Notes: a model not told the origin generated them from the sequence alone. A stretch of DNA of 11,753 nucleotides from Tidjanibacter sp. (GCA_017630115.1 JAGBVY010000003.1:1-11753); one strand, 5' to 3'; counted from the first letter of the stretch, positions 1-6,600 are shown. Made by a program: numbers and translations.

Positions 1-1100
1 CGGGCAAACCTCTCGGAAGCCCCTGCGCCGCCAATTATAGCGCTCAGCTCCTCATAGTCGGCCTTCATCCTCTGGTGGCTCGCACCACCCGGCAGTATGG
101 CCCGTAGCTCCTCGGAGGCCTTCTCAACAGTCATATCGTGCTGAATAAGCTCCCTAACAACCTCACGCCCCATAACTATATTGACCAACGAGATGAATCC
201 AATCTTCACAAAGGCTCTTGCCACCCTATAAGAAAACTCATCCATACGGTAGCAAACCACTTCGGGAGTGCCAATAAGAGCGGTTTCCAAAGTTGCCGTA
301 CCCGAGCAAACCACCGCCGCATCGGAGAGGCTGAGGAGTTCGTAGGTACGGTCACAAACAAATGCCACATCGCTACCCGACAAGTACTTATCGTAGAGCT
401 CTCGGGGTTGCCACGATACGCCAGCCACAACAAACTGATAGTCGGGATAGGCCTTCGAGAGAGCCACCATAAATGCCAAGTTGCGCCCAATCTCGCTCTT
501 GCGTGAGCCTGTCAGCAGAGCCACCTTTGGGCGAGAATCAAGCCCACACTCGGCATAGAAATCCTCCCTCTGGGGAGCACCCGCAAGTCGCCCTGCGATA
601 GAATCGACAATGGGGTTGCCCTCATAGATGGCCTCAATGCCCTTCTGGCGGAAATACTCCACCTCGAAGGGGAAAATTATGAATAGCCTATCGACCCACT
701 TGCGAATCTGCTCCACACGACGCTCCTTCCACGCCCACACCTTGGGCGAGATGTAGTAGAAGGTCGTTAGGCCATTTTGCTTGGCAAACTTAGCCATCTT
801 AAAGTTGAAGCCGGGGTAGTCGATACAGATGAGCACGTCGGGCCCAAATGCCAACACATCGCGCTGACACTCGGAGAGTTGCGACAGTATGGTGGGCAAG
901 TTTTTCAATACCTCTGCCACTCCAAAAAAGGAGGTCTGGCGGTAGTGTTTGGCAAGATTGGCTGCGCCACCAACCTCGGCCATCATATCGCCTCCCCAGA
1001 AGCGGAACTCCGCCTCGGAATCGGCCCTAAGGATGCCCTTCATCAGATTGGAGCCGTGCAAATCGCCGCTCGCTTCACCAGCTATAAGGTAGTATTTCAT
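1..1100 (-). CDS. lpxB: Lipid-A-disaccharide synthase LpxB (3' end cut by window edge)
   Basis: Condenses UDP-2,3-diacylglucosamine with lipid X to form the lipid A disaccharide, at the inner face of the cytoplasmic membrane. I translated the minus strand from the ATG at 1100 and found 366 open codons to the window edge. Seen: the N-terminal GEASGD motif (residues 8-13), FWGGD (about 34-38), the acceptor-side DYPGFN motif (94-99; the Asp matches the catalytic Asp in the DxPxFN motif of the family), a GSRKSE loop, and SGTATLE (266-272), the nucleotide-sugar-binding signature of this GT19 family. Family members are about 375-385 residues, so only a few C-terminal residues should be missing. It lies 82 bp downstream of trmD on the same strand with no recognisable promoter between, so cotranscription is likely. 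Product assignment is firm; the C-terminus is not visible. Confidence 0.95.
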   Translation of the reverse strand, partial: MKYYLIAGEASGDLHGSNLMKGILRADSEAEFRFWGGDMMAEVGGAANLAKHYRQTSFFGVAEVLKNLPTILSQLSECQRDVLAFGPDVLICIDYPGFNFKMAKFAKQNGLTTFYYISPKVWAWKERRVEQIRKWVDRLFIIFPFEVEYFRQKGIEAIYEGNPIVDSIAGRLAGAPQREDFYAECGLDSRPKVALLTGSRKSEIGRNLAFMVALSKAYPDYQFVVAGVSWQPRELYDKYLSGSDVAFVCDRTYELLSLSDAAVVCSGTATLETALIGTPEVVCYRMDEFSYRVARAFVKIGFISLVNIVMGREVVRELIQHDMTVEKASEELRAILPGGASHQRMKADYEELSAIIGGAGASERFA

Positions 1101-1113
1101 TCTTTACTTTTTA

Positions 1114-1134
1114 GTCTAACGTCTAATGTCCTAA
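1114..1134. repeat. Three-copy heptamer tandem repeat (GTCTAAC-like)
   Basis: In the 82-bp trmD-lpxB spacer the plus strand reads GTCTAAC, GTCTAAT, GTCCTAA directly head to tail (1114-1120, 1121-1127, 1128-1134). The units differ from each other at one or two positions. An 11-bp palindrome, CTAAGGCTTAG (1131-1141), overlaps the last unit. The repeat is noncoding and ends 13 bp before the lpxB start codon, so it would lie in the lpxB leader. Its function is unknown. Confidence 0.6.
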
Positions 1135-1182
1135 GGCTTAGCATACATTTAAGGTCTTAGTACAACTTGCCTATCCCTGTAA

Positions 1183-1860
1183 TTATTTTTCAAGCAAATC
1201 GGGCCTTAGGCGTTTGGTTCGTTCGTAGGCTTGCTCCTCACGCCACGCCTCTATCTTGGCAAAGTTGCCACTAGTGAGTACCTCGGGCACCCTCCAACCA
1301 TTAAACTCGGCAGGGCGAGTGTAGATTGGGGGAGCCAAGAGATTGTCTTGGAACGAATCGGTCAAAGCTGACTCCTCATCGCCAATAGCTCCGGGGAGCA
1401 GACGCACAACACTGTCGGCAATGATGGCAGCAGCCAACTCGCCTCCCGTAAGCACATAGTCGCCAACAGATATTTCGCGTGTGATGAGGTGCTCGCGGAT
1501 GCGGTGGTCGATACCCTTATAGTGACCACAGAGGATGATGATATTGCCCAGTGTGGAGAGGCGGTTGGCCTCCTGCTGGTTGTAGGTGATACCGTCGGGC
1601 GAGGTGAAGATAATCTCGTCGTAGTCGCGCTCGCTTTTAAGCTTCTCGATAAGGCGATAGACCGGCTCAATCATCATAACCATACCTGCCTCACCTCCAA
1701 ATGGATAGTCATCGACTTGGCCGTGTTTGTAGGGGGTGTAGTCGCGTATGTTGTGAACAACAATCTCGGCCAAGCCTTTCTCCTGTGCCCTACGCAAAAT
1801 CGACTCATTCAGAGGCGAAGTCAAAAGGTCGGGCACGACGGTAAGTATATCAATTCGCAT
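1183..1860 (-). CDS. trmD: tRNA (guanine-37-N1)-methyltransferase TrmD
   Basis: Transfers a methyl group from S-adenosylmethionine to N1 of G37, next to the anticodon of tRNAs for Leu, Pro and Arg, preventing +1 frameshifts; normally essential. The 225-residue product is of normal length for the family. Visible SPOUT-knot motifs: DDYPFGGEAGMVM (50-62), LCGHYKGIDHR (110-120) and SVGDYVLTGGE (131-141), which form the trefoil-knot AdoMet pocket. They are followed by Arg153 and Asp168 (in TDSF), matching the catalytic Arg154/Asp169 pair of the E. coli enzyme, and by YTRP. The ATG start gives the conserved beginning MRIDILTVVP. It sits 37 bp downstream of the MBL hydrolase and upstream of lpxB on the same strand. 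There is no promoter-like element in either gap, so a three-gene transcript is likely. Assignment is very secure. Confidence 0.97.
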   Translation of the reverse strand: MRIDILTVVPDLLTSPLNESILRRAQEKGLAEIVVHNIRDYTPYKHGQVDDYPFGGEAGMVMMIEPVYRLIEKLKSERDYDEIIFTSPDGITYNQQEANRLSTLGNIIILCGHYKGIDHRIREHLITREISVGDYVLTGGELAAAIIADSVVRLLPGAIGDEESALTDSFQDNLLAPPIYTRPAEFNGWRVPEVLTSGNFAKIEAWREEQAYERTKRLRPDLLEK

Positions 1861-1897
1861 AGAAAATCGGTTTTAGTCTGTTCTGAAATAAATGGCC

Positions 1898-2566
1898 CTA
1901 CGACAAGGTTGTATCCTTATTGAATCCGCCGTCGAGCACCTCGCCAATGAATGGATTAACGTTGACCTCCTTGCCGATGGAGGTTTCGCCTCCGTGACCG
2001 GGCCAAACGCCAACACCTCCACCCAAAGGGAGCAACTTATTCATAATGCTCGCCATAAGCTCGTCGTAGTCGCCACCGGGTAGGTCGGTGCGGCCAATAC
2101 TACCCGCAAAGAGCGTATCGCCCGAAATCAGCACACCCTCAGAGGCCACATAGAGGCAGACACCACCGGGCGAGTGACCGGGAGTGTGGATGACCTCTAC
2201 CCTGCTCTGACCAATACAGAGTTCTTTCTGCTCGGCAAGGTCTATCTCGGCCTCCACAGCAGCTATCGTAAAGCCCATAGAGGCGCCATAGGCGGGGGCT
2301 ACCTGCAAGAGCTGAGCGTCGGCCGAGTGGAGAGCCAGCGGAATCTGGTAGTGATTCTTGATAAAATCCACACCACCCATATGGTCGGGATGGGCGTGGG
2401 TAAGTACCACAGCCACAGGCCTCAGGTTGTGCGCCTCAACAAAGGCGGTGAGCCTACTTTGCTCAGTCTGATTGACGCAACCCGGGTCGATAATGAGCGC
2501 CTCGCCACCCTCGTCCCAGAGGATGTAGCTATTGACACCGAAGTGATTGAATGTAAAACGTGCTAT
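1898..2566 (-). CDS. MBL-fold metallo-hydrolase (glyoxalase II-like) with a non-canonical or damaged start
   Basis: Metallo-beta-lactamase-fold hydrolase of the compact glyoxalase II/YcbL-like type; substrate unknown. Read from 2566, the frame encodes 222 residues: an N-terminal strand region (ARFTFNHFGVNSYIL, then ALIIDPG), the metal-binding HAHPDH (57-62), His131 in GHSPGG, the bridging Asp150 in SGDTLF, and His191 in WPGHGGETSIG. All ligands for a two-metal site are present. The start is odd. No ATG, GTG or TTG occurs in this frame between 2566 and 2417. The first is the GTG at 2416, which would delete the first 50 residues and begin just before the metal motif. Just upstream the same frame reads ATG GTA TAG ATA (2575-2564). 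I placed the start at the ATA of 2566 because the family's N-terminus begins there. It may instead be a start-codon or nonsense mutation, or a sequence error. Function class is secure; expression is uncertain. Confidence 0.85.
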   Translation of the reverse strand: MARFTFNHFGVNSYILWDEGGEALIIDPGCVNQTEQSRLTAFVEAHNLRPVAVVLTHAHPDHMGGVDFIKNHYQIPLALHSADAQLLQVAPAYGASMGFTIAAVEAEIDLAEQKELCIGQSRVEVIHTPGHSPGGVCLYVASEGVLISGDTLFAGSIGRTDLPGGDYDELMASIMNKLLPLGGGVGVWPGHGGETSIGKEVNVNPFIGEVLDGGFNKDTTLS

Positions 2567-2628
2567 CTATACCATAGTCAAATCCAATGTTTAATCCGCC
2601 CAAAAATGGGAAAATCGCATATTTCCTA

Positions 2629-2636
2629 CAAATGTA
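2629..2636 (-). promoter_or_regulatory. Bacteroidetes-type -7 promoter element for the MBL hydrolase-trmD-lpxB unit
   Basis: The minus strand reads TACATTTG, an exact match to the Bacteroidetes -7 consensus TAnnTTTG. Transcription would start near 2622, giving a leader of about 47 nt to the ATG at 2575 or 56 nt to the conserved N-terminus at 2566. I see no good -33 TTTG at the usual spacing. The element lies inside the imperfect palindrome CCTACAAATGTAGG (2625-2638). Confidence 0.55.
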
Positions 2637-2659
2637 GGGAGTTTTTTTGAAATTTTCAG

Positions 2660-2667
2660 TATCTTTG
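2660..2667 (+). promoter_or_regulatory. Bacteroidetes-type -7 promoter element for rlmD
   Basis: The plus strand reads TATCTTTG, an exact TAnnTTTG match, 25 bp before the rlmD ATG. This implies a short leader of about 20 nt. An upstream T tract ending in TTG (2642-2649) is too close to be a normal -33 box. It is divergent from the promoter at 2629-2636, with only about 23 bp between the two -7 elements, so the two polymerases would compete for the same DNA. Confidence 0.6.
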
Positions 2668-2692
2668 TTTACTAAACGCATCATTTAACACT

Positions 2693-4096
2693 ATGGCAAG
2701 AAATAGACACCCCCATTTGGAGGGACTTAGGATAACTTCACTCGCTGCCGAAGGCAACGCTATGGGCAAGTGGAACGACATTGTGGTTTTTGTTCCGATG
2801 ACCGTACCCGGCGATGTGGTCAATGTGCAGATTCGCACCAAGCGTCGCCGCTATATGGAGGGCTACGTTACGGAGTACATAGAGCGCTCGCCCCTGAGGG
2901 TAGAGCCTTTCTGCGCCCACTTTGGCGTGTGTGGCGGCTGCAAGTGGCAGAACATCCCATATAGCGAGCAGATAGCCTTCAAGCAGCAACAGGTGGTGGA
3001 CCAACTCACTCGTATTGGCCACCTCTCTCTGCCTGAGATTAGCCCCATACTCGGCTCGACCAAGACCGACCACTATCGCAACAAGCTCGAATTTACCTTC
3101 GCCCCCAAGCGTTGGAAGACCTACGAGGAGGTGGCTCGTGGCGAGGAGATTGCCGACTGCCCCGCACTCGGATTCCACATCCCCTCGATGTTCGACAAGA
3201 TTCTCGACATTGACTACTGCCACCTGCAACCCTCGCCCTCAAACGAGATTCGCAACTTCCTACGCAGCTACTGCATCGAGCATAATTACCCCTTCTACGA
3301 TATACGTCAGCACTCAGGACTTATGCGAAATGTAATAATCCGCACCGCCTCAACGGGCGAGGTGATGGTTATTGTGGTCTTTGCCGAGGACAATCAGGAG
3401 ATGATTGTGCCTCTTATGGACAGCCTAAAAGAGCGTTTCCCTGAGATTACCTCGCTTGTCTATATGATTAACGACAAGCTCAACGACTCGCTCGGCGACA
3501 GAGAGGCCATACTCTACGCAGGTCGCGACCATATCTTCGAGCAGATGGAGAATCTGAGATTTAAGATTGGCCCTAAGTCGTTCTACCAGACCAACTCCGA
3601 GCAGGCCTACGAGCTCTACAAAGTGGTACGCCAAATGGCTGCACTGAGTGGCTCGGAGGTTGTCTATGACCTCTATACGGGTACTGGCACAATTGCCAAC
3701 TTCGTGGCCGGCGGAGCAAAGAGTGTTGTAGGCGTGGAGTATGTCGAGGAGGCTATTGAGGACGCCAAGGTCAATTCGGCAATCAACAACATCCACAACA
3801 CTACCTTCCTTGCGGGCGATATGAAAGATGTGATGAACGACGACTTTGTGGCCCACTATGGTCGTCCCGATGTGGTAATTCTCGACCCGCCACGCGCAGG
3901 CGTTCACGAAGATGTTATTGCCACCATCCTCCGAGCAGCCCCCGAGAGGATTGTATATGTTAGTTGCAACCCTGCCACTCAGGCACGCGACTTGGCACTG
4001 ATGAACGACCACTACGAGATTGTGGCCGTACAACCAGTAGATATGTTCCCCCACACCCACCACGTTGAAAATGTTGTAAAACTCATAAAGCGATGA
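2693..4096 (+). CDS. rlmD: 23S rRNA (uracil-1939-C5)-methyltransferase RlmD/RumA family
   Basis: An AdoMet-dependent RNA m5U methyltransferase, predicted to act on 23S rRNA. The 467-residue product has an N-terminal TRAM-like RNA-binding domain (about 5-65). A [4Fe-4S] cysteine set follows: Cys74, Cys80 and Cys83 in the CAHFGVCGGC segment, with Cys176 as the likely fourth ligand. The C-terminal Rossmann methyltransferase domain shows FYQTNSEQA (298-306), AdoMet loop DLYTGTGT (326-333), ILDPPRAG (397-403 region), nucleophile Cys425 in VSCNPAT, and Glu459 in HHVENV as probable base. The full catalytic set is present. The gene has its own divergent promoter, and its stop overlaps the next ATG by 4 bp (ATGA). 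Bacteroidetes often encode more than one RlmD/TrmA-like enzyme (RlmCD of Gram-positives is related), so the exact uridine modified is less certain than the family. Confidence 0.94.
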   Translation: MARNRHPHLEGLRITSLAAEGNAMGKWNDIVVFVPMTVPGDVVNVQIRTKRRRYMEGYVTEYIERSPLRVEPFCAHFGVCGGCKWQNIPYSEQIAFKQQQVVDQLTRIGHLSLPEISPILGSTKTDHYRNKLEFTFAPKRWKTYEEVARGEEIADCPALGFHIPSMFDKILDIDYCHLQPSPSNEIRNFLRSYCIEHNYPFYDIRQHSGLMRNVIIRTASTGEVMVIVVFAEDNQEMIVPLMDSLKERFPEITSLVYMINDKLNDSLGDREAILYAGRDHIFEQMENLRFKIGPKSFYQTNSEQAYELYKVVRQMAALSGSEVVYDLYTGTGTIANFVAGGAKSVVGVEYVEEAIEDAKVNSAINNIHNTTFLAGDMKDVMNDDFVAHYGRPDVVILDPPRAGVHEDVIATILRAAPERIVYVSCNPATQARDLALMNDHYEIVAVQPVDMFPHTHHVENVVKLIKR

Positions 4097-4695
4097 AAAA
4101 ACTTATCATTACCCTCGCCACACTCGCCTCTTCGTTGGCACTTGTGGCACAGACCAAAGTAGTTGAAAACCCCGAGACCGACGCTGTCTATCGTCTGCCA
4201 CTTGAAAATGGTAGCAAGGTGGTTGCCACCACTCTCACACCACTCGAATTGGGCTTGGCACGCTCACTCAACACTGTGGGATTTTGCGCTTGGGAGCTTA
4301 CCACCTCTACCGAGAACGATGTTGTAGCTCCCCGAGCAGGCGTTGTTGAGGAGGTTACAGAGAGTAAGGTAATTATTCTCCACGAGGACGGTATCTACTC
4401 CATACTGAGCCGTCTGGGTAGTGTGTGTGTTGAGCAGGGCGCCTCTGTAAAGCGTGGCGACAAAGTGGGCACAACCAGCCTGAGCAAAATCACCAACAAG
4501 TGGAGAGTATGGATTGAGGTACTCCACCTGAGGAGCAACCCCAACTATGGCGAGTTGGCTCTGAGTGGCACTCACGAGAACCTCAAACAATACATCAACC
4601 CCATCTTCACCACTAAGCAGAAGTGTAAGGTGCAACTTACCGACGGCGGCAGCTATACCGTCAAGGCTCGCACTTGGTGCTGGCCTTGGGAGTAG
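4093..4695 (+). CDS. Secreted LytM/M23-fold protein lacking zinc ligands (probable pseudo-peptidase)
   Basis: This 200-residue protein has a Sec signal peptide (MKK charged start, hydrophobic 4-18, likely cleavage after Ala19). Residues about 76-175 follow the LytM/M23 peptidoglycan endopeptidase pattern: DVVAPRAGVVEEV, then VIILHEDGIYSILSRLGSV, VEQGASVKRGDKVGT, then WRVWIEVL and a late INP. In active M23 enzymes the metal is held by an N-terminal HxxxD pair and a C-terminal HxH. Here the first is absent from the GFCAWELTTS region and the HxH position reads WRVWIEV, so catalysis is unlikely. A comparable loss is known in EnvC and NlpD, which activate amidases. Mature cysteines are Cys65, Cys112, Cys178 and Cys196, which could form disulfides. 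It starts inside the rlmD stop codon, so translation is probably coupled. The fold is inferred from pattern alone; the envelope location is well supported. Confidence 0.7.
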   Translation: MKKLIITLATLASSLALVAQTKVVENPETDAVYRLPLENGSKVVATTLTPLELGLARSLNTVGFCAWELTTSTENDVVAPRAGVVEEVTESKVIILHEDGIYSILSRLGSVCVEQGASVKRGDKVGTTSLSKITNKWRVWIEVLHLRSNPNYGELALSGTHENLKQYINPIFTTKQKCKVQLTDGGSYTVKARTWCWPWE

Positions 4696-4807
4696 GAGTG
4701 GATAGTGGTGAGCAAAAAACTTTTCGCCCACCCCATCTGCAACCTCTGAGGCACAAATTTTGCCACACCCAAAGGCAAAAAAACCAAACAATCAACAACC
4801 AACAATT

Positions 4808-5263
4808 ATGGAGAAGAATTTAACTCTGGAATATAGGCACTACAACTCGTTGGAGACAATGCCCGCCGAGGAGAGAGAACTTGTTGAGGAGGCCCGCAAA
4901 GCCACCCAGAAGGCTATTGCCGACTACTCTCACTTCCACGTAGGTGCTGCCGCAAGGCTCGAAAGTGGTGCTATTATTACGGGTAGCAACATCGAGAGCG
5001 AGGTCTATCCCGCCGGCTTGTGTGCAGAACGCACACTGCTCTACCACCACCAAGCCACCTGCCCCAACGACCGTATTGTTGCCTTGGCCATAGCCTCCGA
5101 CCCCAGCCACAGGGAGTGCTATCCTTGTGGTCAATGTCGTCAGGTGCTGCACGATGTGGAGAAACGTCAGGGACTCGACCTGAAAGTAATTATGAGCGGT
5201 GCCGACTCAGCCACTGTTGTAGAGAGGGCCAGCGACCTGCTGCCATTTACATTTTCGCTCTAA
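4808..5263 (+). CDS. cdd: Cytidine deaminase
   Basis: Hydrolytically deaminates cytidine and deoxycytidine to uridine and deoxyuridine in pyrimidine salvage; cytosolic. The 151-residue product is close to the short tetrameric class (about 130-150 residues). Zinc-site motifs are complete: Cys72-Ala-Glu74 in LCAERTLL (Glu74 the proton shuttle) and PCGQC with Cys107 and Cys110. Substrate-side motifs are HFHVGAAA (42-49) and NIESEVYPAGLCAER (61-75). I chose the ATG at 4808; an in-frame TTG at 4760 would add a lysine- and asparagine-rich tail with no family counterpart. The 112-bp gap before it (4696-4807) has no strong promoter match, only a weak AAATTTTG at 4755-4762. The next gene follows after 36 bp on the same strand. 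Confidence 0.95.
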   Translation: MEKNLTLEYRHYNSLETMPAEERELVEEARKATQKAIADYSHFHVGAAARLESGAIITGSNIESEVYPAGLCAERTLLYHHQATCPNDRIVALAIASDPSHRECYPCGQCRQVLHDVEKRQGLDLKVIMSGADSATVVERASDLLPFTFSL

Positions 5264-5299
5264 CAAAGCCCATAATACACTAAACTCAAACTATTAGAA

Positions 5300-5992
5300 A
5301 TGTTTACAAAACACGACATACTCTACGAAGACAACCATATCATAGCTGTCAATAAACACTCAGGCGACCTTGTGCAGTCCGACACCGAGGGTACACCCGG
5401 CTTAGAGGACGAGATTAAGGAGTTTATCAGGGTGCGCGACCAGAAACCCGGCGAGGTATTTCTCGGCGTGGTGCATCGTATTGACCGCCCCGTAAGTGGC
5501 GTTGTCATCTTCGCCAAGACCAGCAAAGCTCTGGTGAGGCTCAACGAGATGGTGCGCCAAAGGGATATTGACAAACGCTACTGGGCTGTGTGTGAGGAGG
5601 CCCCCGAGGAGTTGGAGGGTACACTTGTACACTTCATCACGCGCGACGGCAAGACCAACAAGGCTGTGGCCTACAACTCCCAGAAGGGCGATGCCAAAAG
5701 AGCCGAGTTGCAATATAAGATGTTAGGTGGCAGTAAAAACTACAAGCTTTTGGAAATCAAACTCATAACGGGTCGCCATCATCAGATTCGTTGTCAGCTT
5801 GCCAAGGTTGGTTGCCCCATTAAGGGCGATTTGAAGTATGGCGCTAAGCGTTCCAATCAGGGAGGTGGTATTTCGCTCCACTCGCGTAGCGTTGAGTTTA
5901 TCCACCCCGTCAGGAAAGAGCCAGTGAGGATTGTTGCACCCGTACCTACGGGCGACCCACTGTGGAGCTTCTTCGAGGAGAGCCAATCGTAG
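5300..5992 (+). CDS. RluA-family RNA pseudouridine synthase
   Basis: Isomerises uridine to pseudouridine in rRNA or tRNA. The 230-residue product is a bare catalytic domain: there is no S4 RNA-binding domain, and residues 1-20 go straight into the ILYEDNHIIAVNKHSG strand typical of this family. The catalytic motif is HRIDRPVSG (59-67), with Asp62 as nucleophile. KRYWAV (about 92-97) and TGRHHQIRCQLA match the later RluA-family motifs. The end, about PVRKEPVRIVAPVP, is also typical. Target uridine is unknown: S4-less members include RluA (23S U746 and tRNA U32) and TruC-like enzymes, and the sequence alone does not decide, so I give no symbol. It lies 36 bp after cdd with no promoter-like element between and may share its transcript. 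Confidence 0.92.
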   Translation: MFTKHDILYEDNHIIAVNKHSGDLVQSDTEGTPGLEDEIKEFIRVRDQKPGEVFLGVVHRIDRPVSGVVIFAKTSKALVRLNEMVRQRDIDKRYWAVCEEAPEELEGTLVHFITRDGKTNKAVAYNSQKGDAKRAELQYKMLGGSKNYKLLEIKLITGRHHQIRCQLAKVGCPIKGDLKYGAKRSNQGGGISLHSRSVEFIHPVRKEPVRIVAPVPTGDPLWSFFEESQS

Positions 5993-6015
5993 GGAAAAGG
6001 AAATTTTTTGGGTGC

Positions 6016-6044
6016 GATGCAACGTTTTGCCACCCTTGTGCATC
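6016..6044 (+). other. Possible structured leader upstream of the lipoprotein gene (hairpin or pseudoknot)
   Basis: In the 125-bp gap after the pseudouridine synthase gene, GATGCA (6016-6021) can pair with TGCATC (6039-6044). GGGTG (6010-6014) can pair with CACCC (6031-6035). The two pairings interleave, which is the topology of an H-type pseudoknot, or of two alternative hairpins. A further 6-bp stem, AGAGCC (6055-6060) with GGCTCT (6083-6088), follows 29 nt before the lipoprotein ATG. No TAnnTTTG promoter is visible in the gap, and no known riboswitch is recognised. Stems this short can arise by chance. Confidence 0.25.
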
Positions 6045-6117
6045 TATATGTAAAAGAGCCACTGTCGTATAATACAAACCGAGGCTCTGCTACAAACCAA
6101 CACAACTGTAAACGCCT

Positions 6118-6480
6118 ATGAAAAGAGGAGTAAAAAACATCCTGCTGAGTTTGCTGGGATTCTCGGCCAGTCCACTGCTTACGGCTTGCTACGGCATCGG
6201 ACCAGACTACTATCAACCCATAGAAGGCATAGAAGGCTATGTTGTCAATGAGGAATTGCAACCAATTAGAGGTATTGAGGTTAGCGACGGAGTAAACATC
6301 CAACTAACCTCCGAAAATGGCGAGTTTAAGTTCAACAACACCTATTTTGAAAACGGAATAACCCTCACAGCTACCGACATTGACGGCAGCGCCAACGGAG
6401 GCGACTTCCAAACGCAAAGTGTGTGGGTGGACTCTTCGACCAACAAGACTACCTGCATCATTATGACACCCAAAGAGTAG
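6118..6480 (+). CDS. Putative lipoprotein of a radical SAM/lipoprotein system
   Basis: Small 120-residue envelope protein. Residues 1-24 form a lipoprotein signal: basic MKRGVK, a hydrophobic stretch, then lipobox LTAC with Cys24 as the lipidated residue. The mature part starts YGIGPDYYQP and continues into a short beta-rich module, GIEGYVVNEELQPIRGIEV then TSENGEFKF. That matches the pattern of carboxypeptidase-regulatory-like (CarboxypepD_reg) domains. There is one further cysteine, Cys113, near the end. The gene lies 120 bp upstream of a radical SAM/SPASM enzyme on the same strand. From memory, NCBIfam describes such a pairing in Bacteroidales as an rSAM/lipoprotein system (families I recall as TIGR04133 and TIGR04134), with no known chemistry. 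I infer that this protein is the substrate or partner of the enzyme. The signal is clear; family membership rests on pattern and context. Confidence 0.78.
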   Translation: MKRGVKNILLSLLGFSASPLLTACYGIGPDYYQPIEGIEGYVVNEELQPIRGIEVSDGVNIQLTSENGEFKFNNTYFENGITLTATDIDGSANGGDFQTQSVWVDSSTNKTTCIIMTPKE

Positions 6481-6511
6481 CCCATAGAGGCAACTCAGAA
6501 TCTAACTACAA

Positions 6512-6534
6512 GCCCCATCCGAATAAGATGGGGC
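6512..6534 (+). terminator. GC-rich hairpin between lipoprotein and radical SAM genes (attenuator or mRNA-stability stem)
   Basis: GCCCCATC (6512-6519) and GATGGGGC (6527-6534) form a perfect 8-bp stem with a 7-nt loop, 32 bp after the lipoprotein stop and 66 bp before the radical SAM ATG. No U tract follows (the next bases are AAATAGTTTCG), so it does not look like a standard intrinsic terminator. It may protect the upstream mRNA or cause partial termination, making more lipoprotein than enzyme. Confidence 0.5.
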
Positions 6535-6600
6535 AAATAGTTTCGGGCAGAAATTGACCCAAACCAACATTTCATCCACCAAAACAACCGCACTCCAACT

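Noticed and set aside
2567..2569. TAG recoding (read as an amino acid) to explain the stop in the MBL hydrolase frame.
   Set aside because: TAG is the terminating codon of the same hydrolase, trxB, the LicD gene, the pseudouridine synthase and the radical SAM gene, so a genome-wide reassigned TAG is not credible.
3425..4063. A 212-codon minus-strand open frame inside rlmD.
   Set aside because: It is the shadow of the methyltransferase domain, whose motifs are all on the plus strand; its product has no recognisable motif.
4760..4807. A TTG start that would extend cytidine deaminase by 16 residues.
   Set aside because: The extension is a lysine/asparagine/glutamine-rich translation of A-rich leader DNA. 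The ATG at 4808 gives a normal-length enzyme.
6068..6073. TATAAT upstream of the lipoprotein gene, resembling an E. coli -10 box.
   Set aside because: The Bacteroidetes primary sigma factor uses TAnnTTTG instead, and no TTGACA-like box lies at 16-18 bp spacing.
6538..6545. TAGTTTCG, a seven-of-eight match to the -7 element, before the radical SAM gene.
   Set aside because: One mismatch falls in the conserved TTTG and there is no -33 element, so it is too weak to list as a promoter.
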